From Nocardioides albidus (GTDB lineage Bacteria > Actinomycetota > Actinomycetes > Propionibacteriales > Nocardioidaceae), in the NCBI RefSeq assembly GCF_006335005.1, contig NZ_VDMP01000025.1, positions 400,988 through 450,161 on the forward strand: a stretch of DNA of 49,174 nt, given 5' to 3'. Below are positions 15,123 to 21,980 of the stretch, piece after piece. Each line of letters starts with the position of its first letter. The stretch's first letter is position 1. Under the pieces are notes generated by a model, which saw only the letters and a list, made by a program, of their open reading frames with translations, was not told the origin of the DNA and did no database searches. Made by a program: the position numbers and the translations under genes.

Positions 15123-16354
15123 GCGGCAGGCCTGCGCAGCAGCAGCTGGTCGACGCCCATCCGCCCGTCGCGGAACGCCATCGAGCCGCCGACGAGGTAG
15201 AGCCGCCAGACCCGGACCAGCTCCTCGCCGACCAGAGCGGTGATCGCGTCGAGGTTCTCCTCGAACCGCGCCAGCCAGCCCGCGACGGTGAGCACGTAGT
15301 GCTCGCGCAACGCCTCCACGCCGCGCAGCTCCAGGCCGGCGTCCTCGAGCAGGCCGATCGTCGCGCCGACCGGCCGCATGTGCATGTCCGGTGCGATGAA
15401 GGACTCGATGAACGGTCCGCCGCCGGGGTGGTTCGTGCCGCGCGACATCTGCTGCACCAGCACGTTCCCGCCGGGGCGCACCGAGTCGCGGAGCACCCGT
15501 GCGTACGTCGGGTAGTTCCGCTCGCCGACGTGCTCGCCCATCTCCAGTGACGCGACCGCGTCGAACTCGGCGCCCGGCAGCGGCACGGCGTCGCGGTAGT
15601 CGCACAGCCGGATCTCGACCCGGTCCGCCACGCCCCGCCGCCGGGCCGCCGCCTCCGCGAACCGCCGCTGCTCCGCCGAGATCGTCACGCCCACGACGCG
15701 GGCACCGAAGTGCTCGGCGGCGTGCAGCGACAGCGAGCCCCAGCCGCACCCCACATCGAGCAGCCGCATCCCCTCCTCCAGGCCGAGCTTGCGGCAGACC
15801 AGGTCGAGCTTGGCCTCCTGCGCGTCGGCCAGCGGCTGGTCGGGCGAGGAGTGGTAGCCGCAGGAGTACGCCATGGTCCGCTCGTCGAGGACCAGTGAGT
15901 AGAAGTCGACGGTGGTGTCGTAGTGGTGGCTGATCGCCCGCCGGTCGCGGTCCTTGCTGTGCAGCCGGCCGCGGACCCGGGCCTGGGTGGCCGGTGCCGC
16001 CGGCGGCCGGCCGAGCAGGTCGAGGCCGACGGCGGCCCGCACCGCTCCGACGAGCGCCCGCAGCGACGGCCTCCGCGGCAACGACCGGTCGGACGCGACC
16101 GTGAAGGCGTGGGTCAGCGCCGTGTCCAGGTCACCGGGCACGTCGAGCTCGCCGGTCACGTAGGCCTGTGCGACCCCGAGCTCGCCGGGGTGCCAGAGCA
16201 GCCGGCGCAGCGCGTCGGGGGAGCGCAGCTCCACGACCGGCGCGTCGACCGGGCCGGCCGTCGTACCGTCCCAGGCGACCAGGCGCACCGGGAGGTCGCC
16301 GCCGACGAACGGGCGGATGGCCTGCTCGAGGTCGGTCGCGACCGTGGTGCTCAT
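15119..16354 (-). CDS. Cyclopropane-fatty-acyl-phospholipid synthase family methyltransferase (second copy)
   Basis: A 411-residue SAM-dependent methyltransferase of the CFA synthase family. The N-terminal domain (to about residue 130) is the short SCP-like lipid-facing domain, followed by the ISHHYDTTVDFYSLVLDE entry motif. The SAM-binding LLDVGCGWGSLSLHA comes next, then the SLEMGEHVG active-site region. CFA synthases transfer a methyl or methylene group to the double bond of a phospholipid acyl chain. It differs from its neighbour in lacking the C-terminal YCRAGF motif; it ends in GRMGVDQLLLRR instead. The two genes overlap by four bases. Two unlike copies side by side suggest successive methyl-transfer steps or two acyl substrates. 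Confidence 0.9.
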   Translation of the reverse strand: MSTTVATDLEQAIRPFVGGDLPVRLVAWDGTTAGPVDAPVVELRSPDALRRLLWHPGELGVAQAYVTGELDVPGDLDTALTHAFTVASDRSLPRRPSLRALVGAVRAAVGLDLLGRPPAAPATQARVRGRLHSKDRDRRAISHHYDTTVDFYSLVLDERTMAYSCGYHSSPDQPLADAQEAKLDLVCRKLGLEEGMRLLDVGCGWGSLSLHAAEHFGARVVGVTISAEQRRFAEAAARRRGVADRVEIRLCDYRDAVPLPGAEFDAVASLEMGEHVGERNYPTYARVLRDSVRPGGNVLVQQMSRGTNHPGGGPFIESFIAPDMHMRPVGATIGLLEDAGLELRGVEALREHYVLTVAGWLARFEENLDAITALVGEELVRVWRLYLVGGSMAFRDGRMGVDQLLLRRPAA

Positions 16355-17631
16355 CGCTCCTCCTCCGGACGGGCCAGCACCAGCTGGTGCACGTCGATGT
16401 AGTCGGCGGCGAAGCCGGCACGGCAGTACTCCAGGTAGAAGTGCCACATCCGCACGAAGGTCGGGTCGAACCCGAGGTCTGCCACTCGCTCGTGCGCGGC
16501 GAGGAAGGCGCGGTCCCAGCGCTGCAGGGTCGGCGCATAGTGCCGTCCCATGGCGAGGTCGTCGGTGATCCGCAGGCTCGTGTGCCTGCCCGTCACCTGG
16601 TCGATCGCCCGGACCGACGGCAGCGCGCCGCCGGGGAAGATGTACTTGGTGATGAGAGTGTGCGTCGACCCGGTCGCGAGCATGCGGTCGTGGGGCAGCG
16701 TGATCGCCTGTAGCGCGACCTTCCCGCCGGGGGCGAGAGCATGGTCGAGCGTGCGAAAGTACGTCGTCCAGAACTCCCGACCCACGGCCTCGATCATCTC
16801 GACGGAGACCACGGCGTCGTACGCCCCGGCCGGTTCGTCGAGCAGTGCCCGGTAGTCGCACAGGTCGACGCTCACCCGGTCGGCGTGTCCGGCGGCCGCG
16901 ATCCGCTCGCGTGCCAGCGCCTGCTGCTCGACGGAGAGCGTGATCGAGCGGACGGTCGCGCCGCGGGCGGCCGCGCGGATCGCGAGCTCGCCCCAACCGG
17001 TGCCGACCTCCAGCAGCCGGGTGCCCGGTCCGACGCCGGCCCGGTCGAGCAGGCGGTCGATCTTGCGCCACTGGGCAGCGGCGAAGTCCTCGGACAGCGC
17101 CGTGTCCAGGTCCTCGAACAGCGCGCTGGAATAGGACAGCGTCGGGTCGAGGAAGGACGCGAAGAGGTCGTTGGACAGGTCGTAGTGGTGGGCCACGTTC
17201 GCCTGCGTGTTCTCGCGGGTGCCGCGATGGCTGCGCGGGAGCCGGGGCGACACGACCGCACGCAGCCGCTGCAGGCTGCGCGGGACCAGGTCCGCCATGT
17301 CGGCCGCGAGGACGGTCAGGAAGTCGCCCAGGACGCCGTCGCCGGGGACGCCGTCCTCGGCCCAGGCGCCGGACAGGTAGGCCTCGCCGAAGCCGATCAG
17401 CTTGTCGCGGCCGATGCGGGCGAAGAGCTCCGCGGGCCGGTGCACGACGACCGCCGGGCCGCCGAGCCCGAGCTGCTCCACCGTGCCGTCCGGCCGGTGC
17501 AGCCGCACCGTGACGTGACGGCGAGCGACGTCCGAGCGGAACAGCCGCTCCGCGATCCGGGCGGACAGCCCGCCCTCGGGGACCGGTGCGAGACCGGGCC
17601 AGGCGGTGGTGGGGGAGGCCGTGAGCGTCAT
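16351..17631 (-). CDS. Cyclopropane-fatty-acyl-phospholipid synthase (UfaA1-like)
   Basis: A 426-residue CFA synthase. It has the N-terminal lipid-binding domain, the ANVAHHYDLSNDLFASFLD motif, the SAM-binding LLEVGTGWGELAIRA, the SVEMIEAVG catalytic segment, and the C-terminal FYLEYCRAGF typical of classical CFA synthases. It occupies the place of ufaA1 (Rv0447c) in the mycobacterial sigK locus. UfaA1-type enzymes methylate oleate to 10-methylstearate (tuberculostearate) precursors, so a branched 10-methyl lipid is a likely product together with the FAD enzyme encoded just upstream. The ATG at 17631 overlaps the stop of the FAD/DUF1365 fusion gene (ATGA). Confidence 0.9.
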   Translation of the reverse strand: MTLTASPTTAWPGLAPVPEGGLSARIAERLFRSDVARRHVTVRLHRPDGTVEQLGLGGPAVVVHRPAELFARIGRDKLIGFGEAYLSGAWAEDGVPGDGVLGDFLTVLAADMADLVPRSLQRLRAVVSPRLPRSHRGTRENTQANVAHHYDLSNDLFASFLDPTLSYSSALFEDLDTALSEDFAAAQWRKIDRLLDRAGVGPGTRLLEVGTGWGELAIRAAARGATVRSITLSVEQQALARERIAAAGHADRVSVDLCDYRALLDEPAGAYDAVVSVEMIEAVGREFWTTYFRTLDHALAPGGKVALQAITLPHDRMLATGSTHTLITKYIFPGGALPSVRAIDQVTGRHTSLRITDDLAMGRHYAPTLQRWDRAFLAAHERVADLGFDPTFVRMWHFYLEYCRAGFAADYIDVHQLVLARPEEER

Positions 17632-19769
17632 CGGAGCCCTCCTTCGGGGGAGTGGTGGAGCGGACGGGGCTGGACGGGGAGGCGGCGGGCCCAGAGCGCG
17701 ATCCCGTGCGCGCGGATCAGGGCCGCGCCCCGCAGGCCGGCCAGGGGCAGCCGGGGCGGCGCCGTCGGGGTGCCGGTCAGCGTCGCGTCGAAGCGGGCAC
17801 CGTCCTCGGTGACCAGCCGGACACCGAGCTGGAGCCGGCCGGTGAGCGGATCGGGTGGTGGGGCGAGCACCTCGTAGCGACCGTCGGTGCCGTGGAAGGG
17901 CGAGACGTACATGGCCTTGTCCACGACGAACCTGCCGTCCGGTGCCGTGCGCTCGGGGTCGAGCAGGTAGGCGTGCCGGTCGCCGTAGGTGTTGTGCACC
18001 TCGACGACGGTGGCTGCGGGGCGGCCGGCCTCCGTGCCCGCGGCCCAGCACCAGTGGACCGTGATCGGGTTGAAGCAGTGCCCGAAGGCCCGCGGTTGCG
18101 TGGCCGTCAGGGCGCGGCCGCCCCGCAGGTCGAGGCCGTGCGCGGCCAGGAACCGGTCCAGGCCCTCGCGCACGGAGCTGGTGTCGCCGGCGAAGTGGTC
18201 GCGCCCCAGGAACCGGCCCGGCGCACCCTGGACGGTGCCGTCGGCAGCGACCCGGTCGAGGTCGACCACCGTCAGGTGGGAGCGGTGGGTGAAGGCGTTG
18301 CGCAGCGGCTCGCGGCGGCGGTGCACCAGTGTCGTGGCGTACGTCGTCGCCGCCGAGCTCGTCGAGTAGCCGGCTGGTCGTTGTTCGTCGAGTAGCCGCC
18401 GGAGCGAGGAACGAGCGGAGGCGGCGTATCGAGACGCCTCACCGCGTCTCGATACGCCCACGACCTCGTTCCTCGGCCGTGGGCCACTCGACGGGCTCAG
18501 CAGCCGCTCGACCGCCCGCTGGCCCGAGCGAGCGCCGTCCTCGTGGAAGCCCCAGCCGTGGTACGCGCCGGCGAACACGATCCGGTCCGTGTCGATGTCC
18601 TTCAGCCGGGCCTGGGCTGCGACGGACTCCGGCGTGTAGAGCGGGTGGGCGTAGTCGCGCCGGACGAGCACCAGGGCGGGGTCGACGGCGTCCTCGCCGC
18701 CGAGGGTCACCAGGTAGCGGGTGTCGGTCGCGAGGCGTTGCAGCCGGGTCAGGTCGTAGGTGACCTGCACCCGCTCCTGGGCGACCCGGGGCCGGCGGAA
18801 GTTCCACGACGCCCAGGCGTCGCGAGCACGCGGGAGCAGCCGGGTGTCGGTGTGCAGCAGGGCGGTGTTGCTCGAGTACGGGATCGCGTCGAGCACCTCC
18901 TTCTGCTCCCGGGTCGGCGCCGCGAGCACCCCGAGCGCCTGGTCGGGATGGGTGGCGACCACCACGGCGTCGTACGTCTCCCGTCCTCCGGGCGTGGTGA
19001 CCGCGACGCCGCCGACGGTCTCCTCGATCGCGAGCACCGGGGTCGAGGTGCGGATCCGGCCGCCCGACGCCTCGAGCGCCGCGGCGACGGCGGACACGTA
19101 CGTGGCCGAGCCGCCGGTCACCGTGCGCCACGGCGGGGAGCCGAAGACCGCGAGCATGCCGTGGTGCTGGAGGAAGGCGAACAGGTACGCCGCCGGGTAG
19201 TCCAGGGCCGTGTCCGGGTCACAGGACCACACGGCCGCGACGAGGGGCTCCATGAAGTGCCGGCGGAAGTACGGCGAGAAGCCGTGGTGGTCGAGGAACG
19301 CGGCCAGGGTGGTGAGGTCGTCGGTGCCGGCATCCAGGAGACGCCGCGCGGCCCGGTGGAAGCGCGGCACCTCGACCAGCATCCGCAGGTACGCCGGGTT
19401 GCGGTGGTTGCCCGCGCCCGCGGGGAACAAGCCACGCCGCCCGAGCGCACCGGCCCACTCCAGGCCGGTGACCTCGTCGCTGGTCGACATCGACATCTCC
19501 GACTCCTGGGTCGGCACGCCGAGCTCGTCGAGGATCCCGGTCAGCACCGGGTAGGTGCGCCGGTTGTGGACGATGAACCCGCTGTCGATGCGCAGCTCCC
19601 GGCCGGTCGGGTCGGTCACGGTGTGGGTGTCGGCGTGCCCGCCGAGCCGGTCGTCGGCCTCGAGCAGGGTCACCTGGGCGCCGGCAGCGGGGCGGGAGGC
19701 GAGGTAGGCAGCGGTGAGTCCGGCAACGCCGGAGCCCACCACGGCGATCCGCCGTGGAGTCGTGGTCAT
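17628..19769 (-). CDS. Fused FAD-dependent oxidoreductase and DUF1365 protein
   Basis: A 713-residue continuous frame. Residues 1 to about 424 are a flavin amine-oxidase-like protein: the dinucleotide motif VVGSGVAGLTAAYLAS, the GGHADTHTV flavin contact, and a C-terminal FAGAYHGWGFHEDGARSG flavin-binding end. Residues about 475-713 are a DUF1365 domain (TTLVHRRREPLRNAFTHR, then PRAFGHCFNPITVHWCW, then KAMYVSPFHG). In the mycobacterial sigK locus these are two separate genes (Rv0449c, Rv0448c). Here they are joined by a basic, low-complexity linker (about residues 426-462) encoded by a palindromic intergenic-type repeat at 18386-18493. The fusion therefore looks like loss of the first stop codon through repeat insertion or expansion. 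The gene is coupled to the downstream cyclopropane synthase and follows rskA by nine bases. Confidence 0.88.
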   Translation of the reverse strand: MTTTPRRIAVVGSGVAGLTAAYLASRPAAGAQVTLLEADDRLGGHADTHTVTDPTGRELRIDSGFIVHNRRTYPVLTGILDELGVPTQESEMSMSTSDEVTGLEWAGALGRRGLFPAGAGNHRNPAYLRMLVEVPRFHRAARRLLDAGTDDLTTLAAFLDHHGFSPYFRRHFMEPLVAAVWSCDPDTALDYPAAYLFAFLQHHGMLAVFGSPPWRTVTGGSATYVSAVAAALEASGGRIRTSTPVLAIEETVGGVAVTTPGGRETYDAVVVATHPDQALGVLAAPTREQKEVLDAIPYSSNTALLHTDTRLLPRARDAWASWNFRRPRVAQERVQVTYDLTRLQRLATDTRYLVTLGGEDAVDPALVLVRRDYAHPLYTPESVAAQARLKDIDTDRIVFAGAYHGWGFHEDGARSGQRAVERLLSPSSGPRPRNEVVGVSRRGEASRYAASARSSLRRLLDEQRPAGYSTSSAATTYATTLVHRRREPLRNAFTHRSHLTVVDLDRVAADGTVQGAPGRFLGRDHFAGDTSSVREGLDRFLAAHGLDLRGGRALTATQPRAFGHCFNPITVHWCWAAGTEAGRPAATVVEVHNTYGDRHAYLLDPERTAPDGRFVVDKAMYVSPFHGTDGRYEVLAPPPDPLTGRLQLGVRLVTEDGARFDATLTGTPTAPPRLPLAGLRGAALIRAHGIALWARRLPVQPRPLHHSPEGGLR
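18386..18493. repeat. REP-like imperfect palindrome inside a coding frame
   Basis: Two arms, 18386-18437 and 18444-18493, are imperfect reverse complements over about 50 bases around a 6-base loop. The inner 14 bases are perfect (18424-18437 against 18444-18457). The arm contains GTCGAGT at its outer end, GAGGAACGAG in the middle and TATCGAGACGC at the centre. A partial second copy of the outer end (GTCGAGTAGCCG) lies at 18361-18372. This pattern is typical of dispersed intergenic repeats in Nocardioides-like genomes, as I recall them. Here it is translated as the linker of the FAD-DUF1365 fusion without a stop codon or frameshift. Confidence 0.8.
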
Positions 19770-19778
19770 GGCTGGTCC

Positions 19779-20561
19779 CTAGGAGTCCAGGGTGAAGAAG
19801 GCGATGGGCTGGCTGGTGGGCTGGTCCGAACCGCCGTCGGGCTCGACGGTGATCCCGACGCCGGTCGCCCGCGAGGCGTCCCCGTCGAGCAGCACGGTCG
19901 CGTCGCGCACGTCGGGCATGAGGCCGGCCGGCTCCAGCTCGCCGGCGGGGGTCTGCAGCCACAGCTCGTAGACCCGGCCGTCCGGAGCAGGCGCCATGTC
20001 CGTCGTGCGGATGACGGCGCGGCCCTCGCTGCGCGAGATCACGATGGTGGCGGTCGAACCGTCCGGGAACCTCTTGTCGACCGAGGCGGCATCGGCGGCG
20101 GCGAGCACTCGCTCGGCAGCGGTCAGGTCCGGCGTGCGGGGGTTGTCGTCGGCCCAGGGCCGCAGCAGGAGTCCCCCTGCTGCGGCCACCAGGACGAGGA
20201 CCGCGGCCACCAGCAGGAGGTGGCCGGTCCGCCCCGACCGGAGCGGTCGGAGCCGACGCCGGGCCGCGGCGAGCTCCACCGGCGCCCCCCCAGGCGCGGG
20301 CGTGCTCTGCGGCGGCAGCGGCCGGATCTGGGTGATCTCCTCGAGGACCCGGTCCCGGAGGGCAGCCGGCGGCTCGACCGGCTCGGCGCTCCCGAGCACG
20401 GCCGCGGCCTCGCGCAGCCCGTCCACCTCGTCGCGGCACTCGGCGCAGTGGGCCAGGTGGGCCTCGAAGCGCGCCCGCTCCACGTCGTCGAGCGCGTCCA
20501 CGGCGTACGCGCCGGAGAGCGCGTGCACGTCCCAGCCGGGCGTCTGGTCGTGATCGGTCAT
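19779..20561 (-). CDS. rskA: Anti-sigma-K factor (RskA-like)
   Basis: A 260-residue single-pass membrane protein. The N-terminal anti-sigma domain has the zinc-type motif HLAHCAECRDEV (residues about 34-45). A single transmembrane helix follows the basic stretch RLRPLRSGRTGH (HLLLVAAVLVLVAAAGGLLL, near residues 113-132). The extracytoplasmic C-terminal domain carries the RskA pattern (VYELWLQTPAGELEPAGLMP, then PIAFFTLDS). It holds SigK at the membrane and releases it after regulated proteolysis or a redox signal. Its ATG overlaps the sigK stop (ATGA), giving a fixed sigma/anti-sigma ratio. The order sigK-rskA is the same as in Mycobacterium tuberculosis. Confidence 0.92.
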   Translation of the reverse strand: MTDHDQTPGWDVHALSGAYAVDALDDVERARFEAHLAHCAECRDEVDGLREAAAVLGSAEPVEPPAALRDRVLEEITQIRPLPPQSTPAPGGAPVELAAARRRLRPLRSGRTGHLLLVAAVLVLVAAAGGLLLRPWADDNPRTPDLTAAERVLAAADAASVDKRFPDGSTATIVISRSEGRAVIRTTDMAPAPDGRVYELWLQTPAGELEPAGLMPDVRDATVLLDGDASRATGVGITVEPDGGSDQPTSQPIAFFTLDS

Positions 20562-21166
20562 CGTCCTACTCCGATCGTGTCGCGCAGCCGGATGAGGCCG
20601 TCGCGGATCCTGGTCTTCGCTGTCCCGACCGGCAGGTCGAGGAGGGTGGCCACCTCGGTGTGGGTGTAGCCGCCGAAGTACGCCAGCTCGATCGCCTCGC
20701 GCTGGACGTCGGTGAGCTGACCGAGGGCCGCGCGCACGCGGTGCGCCTCGAGCGAGGCGTGGGCGGCCTCGGCGGTCGTGTCGTGCTCGACGCCCTGGTT
20801 GCGCTGCTCCCAGGTCGCGTCGCGCCTGCTCGCGGCCTCCGCGCTGCGGACCCGGTCGACCGCCTTGCGGTGGGTGATGGTCATCAGCCAGGCCAGGGCG
20901 CTGCCGCGGGCGGCGTCGTACCGGCTCGCCTGGCGCCACACCTCGAGGAACACCTCCTGGGTGACCTCCTCGGCCTGCGCCCGGTCGCGCACCACGCGCA
21001 GCGCGAGGCCGTGGACGCGGGCCGCCGTGGCGTCGTACAGCGTGGCGAAGGCGGCGCTGTCGCCGCGGGCGGACTGCCGCAGCAGTGCGCCCAGGTCGGG
21101 GCCGTGACCGCCGGCCGGCGCCCCCGTGGAGGGGGCGCCGGCCGGGTCGCCGGGGACCGGATCCAT
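20558..21166 (-). CDS. sigK: ECF sigma factor SigK
   Basis: A 202-residue ECF sigma factor of the SigK group. Region 2 includes FATLYDATAARVHGLALRVV and the core-binding EEVTQEVFLEVWR, then SALAWLMTITHRKAVDRVR. Region 4 is LTDVQREAIELAYFGGYTHT with the helix-turn-helix TEVATLLDLPVGTAKTRIRD. The N-terminus has a Pro/Gly/Ala-rich leader of about 20 residues, so translation might begin later than 21166. It directly precedes its anti-sigma factor and follows the fasciclin lipoprotein gene by 46 bases, with no convincing promoter in that gap, so it may be read from the promoter at 21936-21962, creating autoregulation. In mycobacteria SigK drives the fasciclin antigens mpt70 and mpt83. Confidence 0.92.
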   Translation of the reverse strand: MDPVPGDPAGAPSTGAPAGGHGPDLGALLRQSARGDSAAFATLYDATAARVHGLALRVVRDRAQAEEVTQEVFLEVWRQASRYDAARGSALAWLMTITHRKAVDRVRSAEAASRRDATWEQRNQGVEHDTTAEAAHASLEAHRVRAALGQLTDVQREAIELAYFGGYTHTEVATLLDLPVGTAKTRIRDGLIRLRDTIGVGR

Positions 21167-21212
21167 GGTGTGATCCTTCCGGGTCAGCTGGTGTGCGGGA
21201 AGAGCCGTGGGG

Positions 21213-21884
21213 TCACTTGACCCCGGTCAGCACCTTGTCGATGACGTAGACGGTCGCGTTGGCGGTCGGGATGTTGCCGCACAGGACGGTGGCGGTGACG
21301 GTGCCGTCGCTGACGGTCATGCCGCTCTCCGCGTCGCCCTCGATGGTCAGCTTGTCGCCCGCGAGGGTCTCCTTGTCGCCGGTGACGGCGTCGGGAGCGT
21401 CGTTCTCGCCGAGGACGTGGTGGGCGAGGATCTTGTAGAGCGCGCTGTCCTGGCCCTTCTCCTTGCCCTCCGTGACCAGGCCGTTGAGCTGGTCCTCCGG
21501 GATCGCGGCGAACGCGTCGTTGTACGGCGCGAAGACGGTGAGCGCCTCGCCGCCGTTGAGGGTGTCGGCCAGGCCGTCGATGCTCGTGACGGCGGTGACG
21601 AGGGTGCTGAGCAGCGGGTTGTTGCTCGCGGCGGTGGCGACCGGGTCCTTGACCATGCCGTCGAAGGATCCGGCGCCCGAGGTCGGGATGGCCGTGCAGC
21701 CGGGGCCGAAGGTCTGGGCGCCCGCGCCCTCGTCGGCCATCGTCTCGGACGACGAGGTGTCGTCGCTGCTGCCGGAGGCGGTGCCCTCCTTGTCGCCGTC
21801 GTCGCCGCAGGCGGCGAGGGAGACGGACATCGCGAGCACGGCGACGCTGGCGCCGGTGACGCGGCGGAACTTCTGGAGCTTCAT
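21213..21884 (-). CDS. Fasciclin-domain lipoprotein (MPT83/MPT70-like)
   Basis: A 223-residue lipoprotein. The lipobox is SLAAC with the lipidated cysteine at residue 26, followed by an acidic, serine-rich linker (residues 27-55). The fasciclin (FAS1) domain covers about residues 75-223, with the conserved LTVFAPYNDAFAAIP block, the central LAHHVLG (normally YHV) block, and the C-terminal TANATVYVIDKVL block. FAS1 domains mediate adhesion or interdomain binding. Mycobacterial MPT83 and MPT70 have the same build and are the main SigK targets. Here the gene is next to sigK and has a SigK-like promoter in front. Two cysteines in the mature protein (GPGCTAIP and VLCGNIP) could form a disulfide. 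Confidence 0.92.
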   Translation of the reverse strand: MKLQKFRRVTGASVAVLAMSVSLAACGDDGDKEGTASGSSDDTSSSETMADEGAGAQTFGPGCTAIPTSGAGSFDGMVKDPVATAASNNPLLSTLVTAVTSIDGLADTLNGGEALTVFAPYNDAFAAIPEDQLNGLVTEGKEKGQDSALYKILAHHVLGENDAPDAVTGDKETLAGDKLTIEGDAESGMTVSDGTVTATVLCGNIPTANATVYVIDKVLTGVK

Positions 21885-21935
21885 GGTGATGCCTTCCGTG
21901 GAGGGTGATCGGTGCGGTGGTGCCTTGTGTAGGTG

Positions 21936-21962
21936 ATTCGGTGCGGTGCCGGATCCGGATGG
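21936..21962 (-). promoter_or_regulatory. SigK-type promoter in front of the fasciclin gene
   Basis: On the minus strand the sequence CCATCC (21962-21957) is followed after 15 bases by CCGAAT (21941-21936). The mycobacterial SigK promoter, as I recall it, is CCATCC, a spacer of about 16-17 bases, then CCGAAT, so both hexamers match exactly and the spacer is slightly short. Transcription would start near 21929, leaving a leader of about 45 bases before the fasciclin ATG at 21884. The placement in front of the expected SigK target makes this assignment attractive. Confidence 0.65.
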
Positions 21963-21980
21963 GTCCCGGTTGGTGGTGAC

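Noticed and set aside
18386..18493. Insertion sequence or transposon remnant
   Set aside because: No transposase coding, no target-site duplication I can recognise; better described as a REP-like palindrome.
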